Source: Oscillospiraceae bacterium (GTDB lineage: Bacteria > Bacillota > Clostridia > Oscillospirales > CAG-272). Taken from it: a stretch of DNA of 64,000 bases. Under the pieces are notes generated by a model that saw nothing but the letters and a program-made list of their open reading frames with translations, did no database searches and was not told the origin of the DNA. Shown piece by piece: positions 1 to 7,182 of this stretch (position 1 is the first letter of the stretch; each line of letters opens with the position of its first letter). A program made the position numbers and the translations under genes. Location of the stretch: contig SVTL01000001.1 of NCBI GenBank assembly GCA_015063795.1, positions 1 through 64,000 of the forward strand. Direction: 5' to 3'.

Positions 1-135
1 CACATTCATTTAATCACCCACCTGTATATATTATAATTCCCAAAAGCGAAATATAATAGTCACAATGAGTTGCTATGCTATTCCCCTTTTGCGAAGTATA
101 TGGTATAATGATAACGGGAATACTCTACGCCAGAG
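1..135. promoter_or_regulatory. Left-edge non-coding stretch with a putative extended -10 promoter
   Basis: The stretch before the first gene is AT-rich and shows no coding pattern. A TATAAT hexamer at 104-109 is preceded by TG one base upstream, so it fits an extended -10 promoter reading rightward. The matching -35 region near 81-86 is poor. It would drive the small gene and sigma-factor operon that follow. Confidence 0.5.
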
Positions 136-144
136 GTGTTTTTA

Positions 145-399
145 ATGTATAGTAAAGATAATATATTCAAACGTATAGCTGAAGAACGTGGTATTACGGA
201 AGAAGAAATGAGAGAACAAATACAACAACGTATAATTGCCGGATTGAATGGTCACGATCCTGTTCAGCGAAAACAGTGGGAAGCGATCCCACATGAAGGT
301 GATATCCCTACGCCTGAGGAATATGTCCGGTATATAATCGAAAAACTTACTGCGGAAAGTCGGGAGGATATACTACGGCGATATAAATTTTCAAGATAA
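145..399 (+). CDS. Small conserved protein upstream of the sigma factor (84 aa)
   Basis: This is a short, charged, helical protein with no signal peptide or membrane segment. A C-terminal PTPEEYVRYI motif resembles small Clostridia proteins sometimes labelled as related to the Spo0A C-terminal region; that link is recalled, not proven. I chose the ATG at 145 because an AGAGGT ribosome site lies about 8 bases upstream. The in-frame GTG at 136 sits on top of that site and would add three residues. It precedes the sigma-factor gene by 65 bases and is probably co-transcribed. Its function is unknown. Confidence 0.65.
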   Translation: MYSKDNIFKRIAEERGITEEEMREQIQQRIIAGLNGHDPVQRKQWEAIPHEGDIPTPEEYVRYIIEKLTAESREDILRRYKFSR

Positions 400-464
400 T
401 TCAAATTTGTTCATCCTTTTTAACTTCCTGCATCGTTTATATATACAGAACAGGTGGTGGTTAG

Positions 465-1001
465 ATGGAATATTCCGATTGGGAACTTGTGCGCGAAATA
501 AAAAACGGAAACGAAGATGCAATGGAACTATTGGTGCGCCGCTATTATCCGCAGGTTTTCCGATATGTTTTGCAGATCATCGAATCTGAGCAGGATTCCT
601 ACGATGTGACACAGGACATATTTCTGTCAGTGATTCAGAATATTCGGGGATATCTGCCGCTGAAAAAATTCGGGTCGTGGCTGTTTACCATTGCACACAA
701 CAAGTGTATGGACTATTTCAAAACGAACCATTCCGACCGCTTTGTAGATATCACCGAGATAGAGATACACGATACAGAAACACCGTTTGACAAACAAATC
801 ATTGATTCTATCGTAATGGATGAAGTGCTGGGAAAACTCACACCTCCGCAGCGTGAGGTGGTGATCCTGCATTTCATTCATCGGTTTACTGCCAAACAGA
901 TTTCCAGTATGACCCAAACCCCATTACCCACCATAAAATCAAGAATTGCTGTATCAAGAAAACGATTAAAAGAATTGTTAGAGGAGAACCGATATGAATG
1001 A
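465..1001 (+). CDS. RNA polymerase sigma factor, sigma-70 family (ECF-like)
   Basis: At 178 residues this has the size and two-domain layout of an ECF sigma factor. Region 2 covers about residues 20-90, with the DVTQDIFLSV and FGSWLFTIAHNKCMDY motifs that bind core polymerase and the -10 element. Region 4 covers about residues 115-175, with the LTPPQREVVILHF and TIKSRIAVSRKRLKELL helix-turn-helix. The AGGTGGTGG sequence just upstream is a good ribosome site. The stop overlaps the start of the next membrane-protein gene by 8 bases, a common arrangement for a sigma factor and its membrane anti-sigma. It probably directs transcription of this ABC-transporter operon and perhaps others. The gene is AT-rich compared with the window. 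Confidence 0.93.
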   Translation: MEYSDWELVREIKNGNEDAMELLVRRYYPQVFRYVLQIIESEQDSYDVTQDIFLSVIQNIRGYLPLKKFGSWLFTIAHNKCMDYFKTNHSDRFVDITEIEIHDTETPFDKQIIDSIVMDEVLGKLTPPQREVVILHFIHRFTAKQISSMTQTPLPTIKSRIAVSRKRLKELLEENRYE

Positions 1002-1689
1002 TCGAATGGAAACCAACATAGAGCGCACGATAGAAAATCTGCGTTCTTCAATGCCGACAAAGCTGCGAAGGCAGACAACAATTTTTACTCTGTTACGGGT
1101 TGCTGTGAGTGAAATGAATCCTGTTTTGCTGACCTGCGTACTTGGCGGCATTCTTGTCTGCGGGTATATATTCACAGATATTCTGTCAATGCCAACAGTT
1201 ACCGTATTCTGTACAACACCGCTTCCGCTTCTTTTGCTGTTTCACAGTTATGTGCTTCGTCAAAATGAAGCAATGCGGGAACTGGAAGATACGTTCTGCT
1301 ACTCATACGCAGAAATGTTGATAGCGCGGTGTATGGTAATATCCGCTTATGCAGTATTATCGTTAGTATGCTTGTGCGTGATGGTTCATTTGACATCATC
1401 TGTTTCCATCATCCGATTGCTTTTATGCGGGGCATTGCCGACAGTTTATTTATCTGCCGCCTTGCTTGGGGTAGCGGCCAAGGTGCGCAGTCCCGAAAGC
1501 ATTTCGATTGTTGCGATCGCTCTTTGGCTGGCATTGTGCTTTGCGATGCTGTACTTTCCGCTGAACGAGTTGCTTTTGCACACATCACTGATCACGTTTA
1601 CAATCCTGCTTATCGTAGGGCTTGTATTATATAGTATCAGTATCATCCAAATATCTCGGAGGACAAAATATGCGATCCATTTTTTATGA
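994..1689 (+). CDS. Six-helix membrane protein, possible anti-sigma factor
   Basis: A hydrophilic N-terminus of about 40 residues is followed by six probable transmembrane helices, near residues 43-62, 70-90, 108-130, 135-158, 167-187 and 195-215. The start overlaps the sigma gene, so the two are translationally coupled. Position and topology suggest an anti-sigma factor with a cytoplasmic N-terminal tail, but I see no zinc-finger HxxxCxxC motif and recognise no family. The alternative is a subunit of the ABC transporter encoded next. Its role is inferred from context only. Confidence 0.75.
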   Translation: MNDRMETNIERTIENLRSSMPTKLRRQTTIFTLLRVAVSEMNPVLLTCVLGGILVCGYIFTDILSMPTVTVFCTTPLPLLLLFHSYVLRQNEAMRELEDTFCYSYAEMLIARCMVISAYAVLSLVCLCVMVHLTSSVSIIRLLLCGALPTVYLSAALLGVAAKVRSPESISIVAIALWLALCFAMLYFPLNELLLHTSLITFTILLIVGLVLYSISIIQISRRTKYAIHFL

Positions 1690-2497
1690 AGCGAAAAAAC
1701 ACCTTTCGTTCCGCGAAACCTGGGTTGGGTATATTCTTGCCGTTGGATTTTTAATTATTTCGGTTAAAAACACCGCATATACCATCCCGGACGTTGCCGA
1801 ACAATGGAATATCCTTTTTCAAGACATCTATATGTACGGCGCGACACTGTCTGCATTTCTTGTTGCAATCGGCATATCAAGGCTCATGTGTTATGAACAT
1901 GAAAGAAAGACGGATGCTATTTTGTATACCGCAACAAACGGCAGACACATTTCCTTTTTATCAAAAATGGGATTTGCGGTGCTGTACTGTGCTGCTGTTG
2001 TTATCATCATCGGTGCGGTCAGCATTGTGATTCACGGTTCGATCTTCGGTTTTGAAAATGCTTTTTCTGATATCAAGTATTGCCGTTACTTCACGAATGG
2101 GGCTCCTGCAGTTCCCAATCTCGTATACAGTATCGTTCAGTATCTGTTTTTGTTCCTTGGTGTATTGTATTTTGCAGGCTTTGTTATGCTCGTGGCAACG
2201 CTTACAAAACGTACAGCACTTACCATCTGTATCAGCGGAGGAACATATCTCGCATTGCTGATTTATTATCTTGTGGGTTCAAGCTTTCTGCGAGGAATCG
2301 CCATTGATATTGCGGATACTGTATGGCGGTTCAGTTTCGCCGGATTTATGCTGCAGGAGTCCTATTCCCGGTTCCCAGTTCTGAATTGGGTAGGCGAATG
2401 GAGTAGTGCGTGGAAAACGGTTCTGTTGGTGATCGGTATTGTTTTAGCAGAAGGTGTTCTTCTGTGGCAGCTGTGGCGAAAGAAGGACCGAAAATGA
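1670..2497 (+). CDS. ABC-2-like transporter permease, subunit 1
   Basis: This 275-residue polytopic membrane protein has about six or seven hydrophobic segments. A soluble loop after the second helix (YEHERKTDAILYTATNGR) resembles the conserved cytoplasmic loop of ABC-2 permeases. The ATG at 1670 is preceded by GGAGGA at 7 bases. It overlaps the end of the previous gene by 20 bases and joins the next permease through an ATGA overlap. Together with the following permease and ATPase it probably forms an exporter whose substrate cannot be read from sequence. Confidence 0.82.
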   Translation: MRSIFYEAKKHLSFRETWVGYILAVGFLIISVKNTAYTIPDVAEQWNILFQDIYMYGATLSAFLVAIGISRLMCYEHERKTDAILYTATNGRHISFLSKMGFAVLYCAAVVIIIGAVSIVIHGSIFGFENAFSDIKYCRYFTNGAPAVPNLVYSIVQYLFLFLGVLYFAGFVMLVATLTKRTALTICISGGTYLALLIYYLVGSSFLRGIAIDIADTVWRFSFAGFMLQESYSRFPVLNWVGEWSSAWKTVLLVIGIVLAEGVLLWQLWRKKDRK

Positions 2498-3213
2498 GAG
2501 CCGAAATAAAACATATATTGCGTACCCCATTGTATTGGTTGGTACTGATTGCCGGGATCGGTGCAAGGACAGTCTTTGCATATCTGGATTTCAAACATCG
2601 TTTGAGTAGCTACTGGACATTATCGGATGAATATTGGAGCAGACTTGGTTCGATTACAGTTGCCTTTTTGATACTGCTTGTCCTCATTCACCGATTTTCT
2701 GTAGATTATGAAAACAACACATATTCGGTCATTGCAAGTACAGTGTATGGTCGAAAGAAACTGTACTTTGAACGTCTGGCTGCAGGATGCCTTATGGCTA
2801 TTTTCGGCGTGGTAATCTTAACCATAGCAAATATTGGTATTACGCTGACGATCGGCCGCAGTTCTATTACACCGACAGATTGGTTATATGGATTTGCTTC
2901 GCATACGATTGTTGTTATTGTAGGGGCTGTCGGTTACTTTCTTGTATCAGCGTTTGTATGTGATGCTATTGGGGATCACCCTGCCTCTATGTGTATATGT
3001 GGTCTTCCATTGGGCGTCAGTTATTTTATCAATATCGGAATAATCGAAGAATTTGATCTGTTTTGGTTTATTCGATACGGATTTTTCACGGAATTTTTAA
3101 GAGGCCGATGGGTTTCTTCGTTACCCGCATTTTGGGGTATATGGTATCCGGTCATGATTGTCGGAGTCTTTATTTTGTCTATTTACAGGAGAAAGGAACG
3201 CAAATTGTTATGA
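2494..3213 (+). CDS. ABC-2-like transporter permease, subunit 2
   Basis: This 239-residue protein has roughly six hydrophobic helices and the same loop style as its upstream neighbour (YENNTYSVIASTVYGRKK between helices 2 and 3), which points to two related half-permeases. Start and stop are coupled by ATGA overlaps to the genes on both sides, so subunits are probably made in fixed ratio. It should pair with subunit 1 and the ATPase at the end of the operon. No sequence feature reveals the substrate. Confidence 0.82.
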   Translation: MRAEIKHILRTPLYWLVLIAGIGARTVFAYLDFKHRLSSYWTLSDEYWSRLGSITVAFLILLVLIHRFSVDYENNTYSVIASTVYGRKKLYFERLAAGCLMAIFGVVILTIANIGITLTIGRSSITPTDWLYGFASHTIVVIVGAVGYFLVSAFVCDAIGDHPASMCICGLPLGVSYFINIGIIEEFDLFWFIRYGFFTEFLRGRWVSSLPAFWGIWYPVMIVGVFILSIYRRKERKLL

Positions 3214-4070
3214 AACTTGTGTTTGAAAATATCAGTAAACTTTACGGAGATTTTCCCGCTTTATCGGGGATCAATCTTTCGCTTGAAAACGGTGTGTACG
3301 GATTGTTGGGACCGAACGGTGCGGGCAAAACCACTCTGATGCGGATTATGACCGATCTTTTGAAACCGTCTACGGGCAGAGTTTTGCTTGACGGTAAGGA
3401 TATCGCCCTCCTTGGTGCAGACTTTCGCCGCAGACTCGGCTATCTTCCGCAGGATTTCGGATTTTATCCAAACTACACCGCAGAACAGTATCTTTTGTAT
3501 ATTGCAAGACTGAAAGGGCTTACCAGGTTTGAAGCGAAAAAACAAACGGGTGATTTGCTTGAAATGGTGGGGCTGTATGAGAAGCGGGGGCAGAAATTGA
3601 AAGGGCTCTCCGGCGGTCAGCGTCAGCGGGTCGGAATTGCACAAGCGCTTCTTGGTGATCCCGATATCCTGGTACTCGACGAACCTACCGCCGGACTTGA
3701 CCCGGAAGAGCGCATCCGGTTCCGCGGTATTATCAGCAATCTATCAAGACAAAAGACAGTATTGTTATCGACTCACATTGTTTCCGATCTTGAAGCCGTT
3801 GCAAACGAAATGATTCTGCTGAAAAAGGGGCAAGTGCTTACCGTTCAGAAGCCTCATGATCTTCTCCGCGAACTTGACGGTATGGTTTGGACTGTTTCTG
3901 TTTCTTGCAAAAACGAAAGGGATTTTGCAAAAAAGTATCCTTGCAGCAACATTATGCACGATGGAGAAATCAGCGTGCTCCGTATGCTTTCGCGTGAGAA
4001 GCCGCACGATGAAGCAGTCTCTGAACGTCCGAACATGGAAGATATGTACTTATACTATTTCGGCGGATAA
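3210..4070 (+). CDS. ABC transporter ATP-binding protein
   Basis: At 286 residues this is a classical nucleotide-binding subunit. Walker A GPNGAGKTT lies near residue 36, the signature LSGGQRQRVGIAQ near 133, Walker B ILVLDEPTAGLDP near 153 and the switch histidine in LLSTHIVSDLE near 187. A C-terminal extension of about 80 residues follows, as in ABC-2 drug or peptide exporters. The start overlaps the preceding permease stop as ATGA, so I prefer 3210 to earlier in-frame starts. It is the last gene of the AT-rich sigma-ABC operon. Such systems often confer resistance to antimicrobial peptides, but that is inference. Confidence 0.95.
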   Translation: MKLVFENISKLYGDFPALSGINLSLENGVYGLLGPNGAGKTTLMRIMTDLLKPSTGRVLLDGKDIALLGADFRRRLGYLPQDFGFYPNYTAEQYLLYIARLKGLTRFEAKKQTGDLLEMVGLYEKRGQKLKGLSGGQRQRVGIAQALLGDPDILVLDEPTAGLDPEERIRFRGIISNLSRQKTVLLSTHIVSDLEAVANEMILLKKGQVLTVQKPHDLLRELDGMVWTVSVSCKNERDFAKKYPCSNIMHDGEISVLRMLSREKPHDEAVSERPNMEDMYLYYFGG

Positions 4071-4134
4071 TGCGCTTCCTTTAAGTTTTGATCAAACCCT
4101 TTCGGATTGATAGGGATTGGAGAATATGGCAAAC

Positions 4135-4171
4135 GAAAAAACGACAAGTGCAAATGAAACTTGTCGTTTTT
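4135..4171 (-). terminator. Rho-independent terminator of the tRNA operon
   Basis: A 12-base-pair stem with arms at about 4136-4148 and 4160-4171 and an AT-rich loop is followed on the minus strand by a T-rich tail. It begins right at the encoded CCA end of tRNA-Glu. Because it has T-runs on both sides it may also stop rightward transcription from the ABC operon. Confidence 0.85.
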
Positions 4172-4245
4172 GGTGACCCGTAGGAGAATCGAACTCCTGT
4201 TACCGCCGTGAAAGGGCGGTGTCTTAGCCGCTTGACCAACGGGCC
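4171..4245 (-). tRNA. tRNA-Glu (anticodon TTC)
   Basis: Read on the minus strand, the sequence folds into a standard 75-nt cloverleaf with an encoded CCA end. The acceptor stem is GGCCCGT pairing with ACGGGTC, including one G-T pair. The anticodon arm is CCGCC-CTTTCAC-GGCGG, giving TTC, and the T-loop is TTCGAAT. It abuts the tRNA-Met gene with no spacer and shares its promoter. Its 3' end faces the AT-rich sigma-ABC region. Confidence 0.97.
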
Positions 4246-4322
4246 TGGTAGCGGAAGTTGGACTTGAACCCACGACCTATCGGGTATGAACCGATTGCTC
4301 TAGCCAGCTGAGCTATTCCGCC
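4246..4322 (-). tRNA. tRNA-Met (anticodon CAT), elongator type
   Basis: The 77-nt minus-strand sequence has the anticodon arm ATCGG-TTCATAC-CCGAT and an encoded CCA. The acceptor starts G-G and pairs G1-T72, so it lacks the unpaired C1-A72 and the three G-C anticodon pairs of an initiator; it matches an elongator methionine tRNA. A CAT anticodon could also mark a lysidine-modified isoleucine tRNA, but the body resembles tRNA-Met. The T-stem has one G-A mismatch. Confidence 0.92.
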
Positions 4323-4347
4323 ATATTGTATTGCTGAAAGCCTAGTA

Positions 4348-4376
4348 AGTATACCATAAAAAAATCCATTTGTCAA
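4348..4376 (-). promoter_or_regulatory. Sigma-A promoter of the tRNA-Met/tRNA-Glu operon
   Basis: On the minus strand a perfect TTGACA (4371-4376) and TATACT (4348-4353) are separated by 17 bases. Transcription would start about 20 bases before the mature tRNA-Met 5' end. Confidence 0.9.
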
Positions 4377-4405
4377 CAGTATTTTAGAAAAAAATAAAAA
4401 ATATC

Positions 4406-4434
4406 TTGACAAAAGGGAATTTTTGTAGTATGAT
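4406..4434 (+). promoter_or_regulatory. Sigma-A promoter of rpsF-ssb-rpsR
   Basis: A perfect TTGACA at 4406-4411 and TATGAT at 4429-4434 are spaced by 17 bases. It is back to back with the tRNA promoter and gives a leader of about 90 bases before rpsF. Confidence 0.92.
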
Positions 4435-4440
4435 AATATA

Positions 4441-4529
4441 CTGGAAACGTCGGTGGAAAACCGATTCATCCTTACCGCTGAAAAAGCGGTCACCTGCGAA
4501 AGCAGAGTCCATAAGGAGGTATATTAGCT
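4441..4529 (+). promoter_or_regulatory. Structured rpsF leader, candidate S6:S18 autoregulatory site
   Basis: The leader contains three small hairpins: CGGTGGAAAACCG, ACCGCTGAAAAAGCGGT and CTGCGAAAGCAG, then the AAGGAGG ribosome site. In many bacteria the rpsF leader binds the S6:S18 complex and represses its own operon. Position and hairpin content fit, but I could not match the consensus in detail. Confidence 0.4.
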
Positions 4530-4826
4530 ATGGTAAAGGCAAACGCATCGTACGAAACCATTTTTATCGTTGACCTCAACCTCGGCGAAGAGGGCGTGAA
4601 GGCGATGGTAGAGAAGTTCACGAAGCTGATCTCTGACAATGCAGAGCTTGGCGAAGTAAACGAATGGGGCAAGAAGAGACTTGCATATCCCATCAACGAC
4701 ATGAACGAAGGTTATTACGTGCTGGTTGAGTTCAAGGCTCCCGCAGGCTTCCCCGCAGAGCTTGAGCGCATTTACAGCATCACCGAAGGCATCATGCGTT
4801 CCATCGTCGTCAGAAAAGACGCGTAA
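4530..4826 (+). CDS. rpsF: 30S ribosomal protein S6
   Basis: This 98-residue protein is the usual length for bacterial S6 and carries the family's YETIFIVDLNL start, the GKKRLAYPINDMNEGYYVLVEF core and an IMRSIVVRKD end. S6 binds S18 and helix 22-23 of 16S rRNA in the small-subunit platform. It heads the conserved rpsF-ssb-rpsR operon, and AAGGAGG precedes the ATG at good spacing. Confidence 0.98.
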   Translation: MVKANASYETIFIVDLNLGEEGVKAMVEKFTKLISDNAELGEVNEWGKKRLAYPINDMNEGYYVLVEFKAPAGFPAELERIYSITEGIMRSIVVRKDA

Positions 4827-4844
4827 CGAACAGGAGGCGAAAAC

Positions 4845-5312
4845 ATGGCAAATTTCAATTTTAACAAGGTAATCGTCGGCGGCCGACTGACTGCGGATCC
4901 CGAACTGAGACAGACTTCCAACGGAATTGTCGTAACCTCGTTTTCGATTGCCGTCAATCGCCGTCCCTCCCGCACCGCTGACGGACAGACTCAGCAGCAG
5001 ACCGATTTCCTGAACGCCACCGCATGGCGTCAGAACGCGGAGTTCATCACCCGCTTCTTCAAGAAAGGAAGCTCGATCTGCGTGGTCGGCTCTCTCCAGA
5101 CGAGAAAGTGGACCGATCAGCAGAACAACACCCGTTATGCCACCGAGATCGTTGTCGATGAGGTGTGCTTTGTTGACAGCAAGGGCGAAGGTCCTCAGGG
5201 TATGTCAACGGCCGGGGCCGCCGATTCCTTTGGCGCTCCCAGCTTCAGCAACGGCGTGTCTGCACCGTCAGACTTCGAGGTCGTCAGCACAGACGACGAT
5301 CTCCCGTTTTAA
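4845..5312 (+). CDS. ssb: Single-stranded DNA-binding protein
   Basis: This 155-residue protein has an N-terminal OB-fold of about 110 residues (NKVIVGGRLTADPELRQT, FSIAVNR, FLNATAWRQNAEF, VVGSLQTRKW). A flexible Gly/Ser/Ala-rich linker follows, then the acidic tip DDDLPF that recruits replication and repair partners. It coats single-stranded DNA as a tetramer during replication. It lies between rpsF and rpsR as in most Firmicutes, 18 bases after rpsF, with an AGGAGG ribosome site. Confidence 0.98.
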   Translation: MANFNFNKVIVGGRLTADPELRQTSNGIVVTSFSIAVNRRPSRTADGQTQQQTDFLNATAWRQNAEFITRFFKKGSSICVVGSLQTRKWTDQQNNTRYATEIVVDEVCFVDSKGEGPQGMSTAGAADSFGAPSFSNGVSAPSDFEVVSTDDDLPF

Positions 5313-5351
5313 TTTGCGGACAAACGTTCCGCAGGAAAGGAAGAGATAAAA

Positions 5352-5624
5352 ATGGATAACAAACAGCCCAGAGAAGCAGCCCCCGCAAAGGCTCCTTACA
5401 AGCCCGGTATGAACCGCAAGAGAAAGAAAGTTTGTCTGCTCTGCGCCGACAAGGTCGAAGAGCTTGACTATAAGGATGTTGCCCGCCTGAGAAAGTTCGT
5501 CAGCGAGAGAAGCAAGATCCTGCCCCGCCGCATCACCGGCAGCTGCGCAAAGCATCAGCGTCAGATCACCGTTGCCGTCAAGAGAGCCCGTCAGGTCGCT
5601 CTCCTGCCTTACGTCAGCGACTGA
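5352..5624 (+). CDS. rpsR: 30S ribosomal protein S18
   Basis: This 90-residue protein has an N-terminal basic tail and the S18 core [35 protein letters not shown] and [16 protein letters not shown]. It forms the platform heterodimer with S6 in the small subunit. It ends the operon and is followed by a terminator. Its last 34 codons plus the terminator are duplicated 1485 bases downstream, beyond the AraC-GNAT gene; this upstream copy is the intact one. Confidence 0.98.
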   Translation: MDNKQPREAAPAKAPYKPGMNRKRKKVCLLCADKVEELDYKDVARLRKFVSERSKILPRRITGSCAKHQRQITVAVKRARQVALLPYVSD

Positions 5625-5669
5625 TTGTAACATGCAACCGAAAGGACGACCGTTTGGCCGTCCTTTTTT
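5521..5669 (+). repeat. 149-bp direct repeat, copy A (rpsR 3' end plus terminator)
   Basis: This segment matches 7006-7154 at the same length with no gaps; by eye only three positions differ. It covers the last 34 sense codons and stop of rpsR and the following terminator through its T-run. The two copies flank the AraC-GNAT gene, so the pair looks like the footprint of an integration or duplication event. Confidence 0.95.
5641..5669 (+). terminator. Rho-independent terminator after rpsR
   Basis: An 11-bp stem with one mismatch (AAAGGACG...CGTCCTTT) closed by a GTTT loop is followed by six T residues. It ends the rpsF-ssb-rpsR transcript. Confidence 0.93.
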
Positions 5670-5699
5670 CGTCCTTTGTTAAACTCAGCGTTTGCTGTC

Positions 5700-5728
5700 A
5701 AGACAAAATGGCAAGGATATGTTACAAT
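5700..5728 (+). promoter_or_regulatory. Putative promoter of the AraC-GNAT gene
   Basis: AAGACA (5700-5705) and TACAAT (5723-5728) are spaced by 17 bases, about 50 bases before the gene. The match is moderate. Confidence 0.6.
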
Positions 5729-5779
5729 GAGAACACAAACCGACAGCTGAACGTTTGAAAGAAAAAGGAGGATTGTTCG

Positions 5780-7000
5780 ATGGAAAACAGCGAACTTATC
5801 ACAAAAGCATTGAACTATATCAAATCCGAGAATCGAAAAAAGGACATCACCATCGATGATATCGCAGCGCATGCCGGCTTTTCTACCGATTACTTCAACC
5901 GTATTTTCTTTGCGCATACCGGATTCAAGATCATGGAATACGTTCGTTTCAGTCGGTTGCAAAGGGCGGCACGGCTTTTGCGGGGAACGAATCGCGAGGT
6001 TCTTGACATTGCTCTCGACTGCGGATACGAAGCGCACGAAAGCTTTTCGAGAGCATTCAAAAACCAATACGGTTCTTCACCAAGCGAGTACAGAAAGAAA
6101 TATGAAAAGATCGAGGCCTATTACGGTGATTTCTATAACGATACGATCGGTGCAAGGCTTTTGCATGAATTCAAAGATTTTAAACAGGCAGACAGTGACG
6201 ACGTGATCGACTGGTTGTTGGAAACCGATTCGCTTCGCTACGGATATACCGCTGTTTGCTTCCGTGTTAACGGAGGCGCGGCACTATACAACGGGGAAAA
6301 TTTCCGAGATGGATTTGTTTGGTTTACCGAATGGGGGAATCGCATTGAGGGTGAGATCCTTTGCGACGATTGGGATAAAATTGCCGAATACAAAAAGATT
6401 TTTTCGGACGATCGTTTCGAGATGATTCTGTATACGATGGAATCCGACGAAGTGATAAAAGACGAGCTTTCAAAACGAGGCGCGGTCGTTCACAGCATTG
6501 AGAGACATCAAAGCAATGTCTATGCGGGAGAACCTTACGCCCTTCCTTCCATGGACAATCTTTCCATGAGGCTGATTCGTTATGAGGATGCGGATCTTGT
6601 GACGAAATTCTATTCGGAAATCGGATACAAGGGTCCGAGAGTCACGCATTTGAAGCGGGAATTGTACCAAAGAGACGTTTTGGGATGCGCTGACCATTCG
6701 GTCTTTATGTTCGGCATATTCAAAGAGGACCGTTTGATCGGCGTAAGTGACGGAGGCTTGCAGAAGGCGCATGGTTTTGTAATCAACAATTGCGTTGTAA
6801 CGTCAATTTTGCCCGAATATGAAAGTGAAGCGCTGTATCAGTATGCATTCAAGTTTGTCACGAACGCGGCGCTTGAAAAAGGGGCGCTGCCGGTGGATGA
6901 CTTTCAAATTCCGAATACAACATACGGAAAAAAACGAGGTGCATTTTGCTCGACAGATTTTGGCTATCAAACGGTAACAAATGTTTGTACGTTGAAATAA
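5780..7000 (+). CDS. AraC-family regulator fused to a GNAT-like acetyltransferase domain
   Basis: This 406-residue protein starts with an AraC/XylS DNA-binding domain (about residues 8-105: [22 protein letters not shown], then [33 protein letters not shown]). That domain is usually C-terminal, so the order is reversed. A middle region of about 130 residues has no family I recognise. The last 150 residues ([46 protein letters not shown]) look like a GNAT acyltransferase lobe, perhaps a ligand sensor rather than an enzyme. GGAGG precedes the ATG. The gene is AT-richer than its neighbours and is bracketed by the rpsR-end repeat, which points to recent acquisition. The downstream repeat copy supplies its terminator. 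Confidence 0.85.
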   Translation: MENSELITKALNYIKSENRKKDITIDDIAAHAGFSTDYFNRIFFAHTGFKIMEYVRFSRLQRAARLLRGTNREVLDIALDCGYEAHESFSRAFKNQYGSSPSEYRKKYEKIEAYYGDFYNDTIGARLLHEFKDFKQADSDDVIDWLLETDSLRYGYTAVCFRVNGGAALYNGENFRDGFVWFTEWGNRIEGEILCDDWDKIAEYKKIFSDDRFEMILYTMESDEVIKDELSKRGAVVHSIERHQSNVYAGEPYALPSMDNLSMRLIRYEDADLVTKFYSEIGYKGPRVTHLKRELYQRDVLGCADHSVFMFGIFKEDRLIGVSDGGLQKAHGFVINNCVVTSILPEYESEALYQYAFKFVTNAALEKGALPVDDFQIPNTTYGKKRGAFCSTDFGYQTVTNVCTLK

Positions 7001-7005
7001 TCATT

Positions 7006-7109
7006 TGCCCCGCCGCATCACCGGCAGCTGCGCAAAGCATCAGCGCCAGATCACCGTTGCCGTCAAGAGAGCCCGTCAGGTTGCTCTCCTGCCTTACGTC
7101 AGCGACTGA
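7006..7109 (+). pseudogene. rpsR 3' fragment (duplicated remnant)
   Basis: This encodes the last 34 residues and stop of ribosomal protein S18, with no start codon, ribosome site or N-terminal part. Two of the three differences from the intact gene fall inside the coding part. It cannot be a functional gene and is part of direct-repeat copy B. Confidence 0.93.
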
Positions 7110-7125
7110 TTCTAACATGCAACCG

Positions 7126-7154
7126 AAAGGACGACCGTTTGGCCGTCCTTTTTT
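7126..7154 (+). terminator. Duplicated rpsR terminator, now ending the AraC-GNAT gene
   Basis: This has the same hairpin and T-run as at 5641-5669. It lies between two convergent regulator genes. The minus strand has no T-run after the hairpin, so it should act rightward only. Confidence 0.88.
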
Positions 7155-7182
7155 GTATGTTGCCGTATCGTTTTCCACGCTT

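Larger units (their letters stand above)
7006..7154 (+). repeat. 149-bp direct repeat, copy B
   Basis: This is the downstream copy of the rpsR-end segment, identical to copy A except for three visible substitutions. It starts 6 bases after the AraC-GNAT stop codon and ends exactly at the T-run of the terminator. The sharp borders on both sides argue for a discrete recombination event. Confidence 0.95.

Noticed and set aside
4246-4322. Initiator tRNA-fMet
   Set aside because: The acceptor starts with a G1-T72 pair and the anticodon stem is not three G-C pairs, so initiator identity is not supported.
5521-7154. Interpretation of the flanking repeats as insertion-sequence or transposon target-site duplication
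   Set aside because: 149 bases is far longer than target duplications made by transposases, there are no terminal inverted repeats, and no transposase is present.
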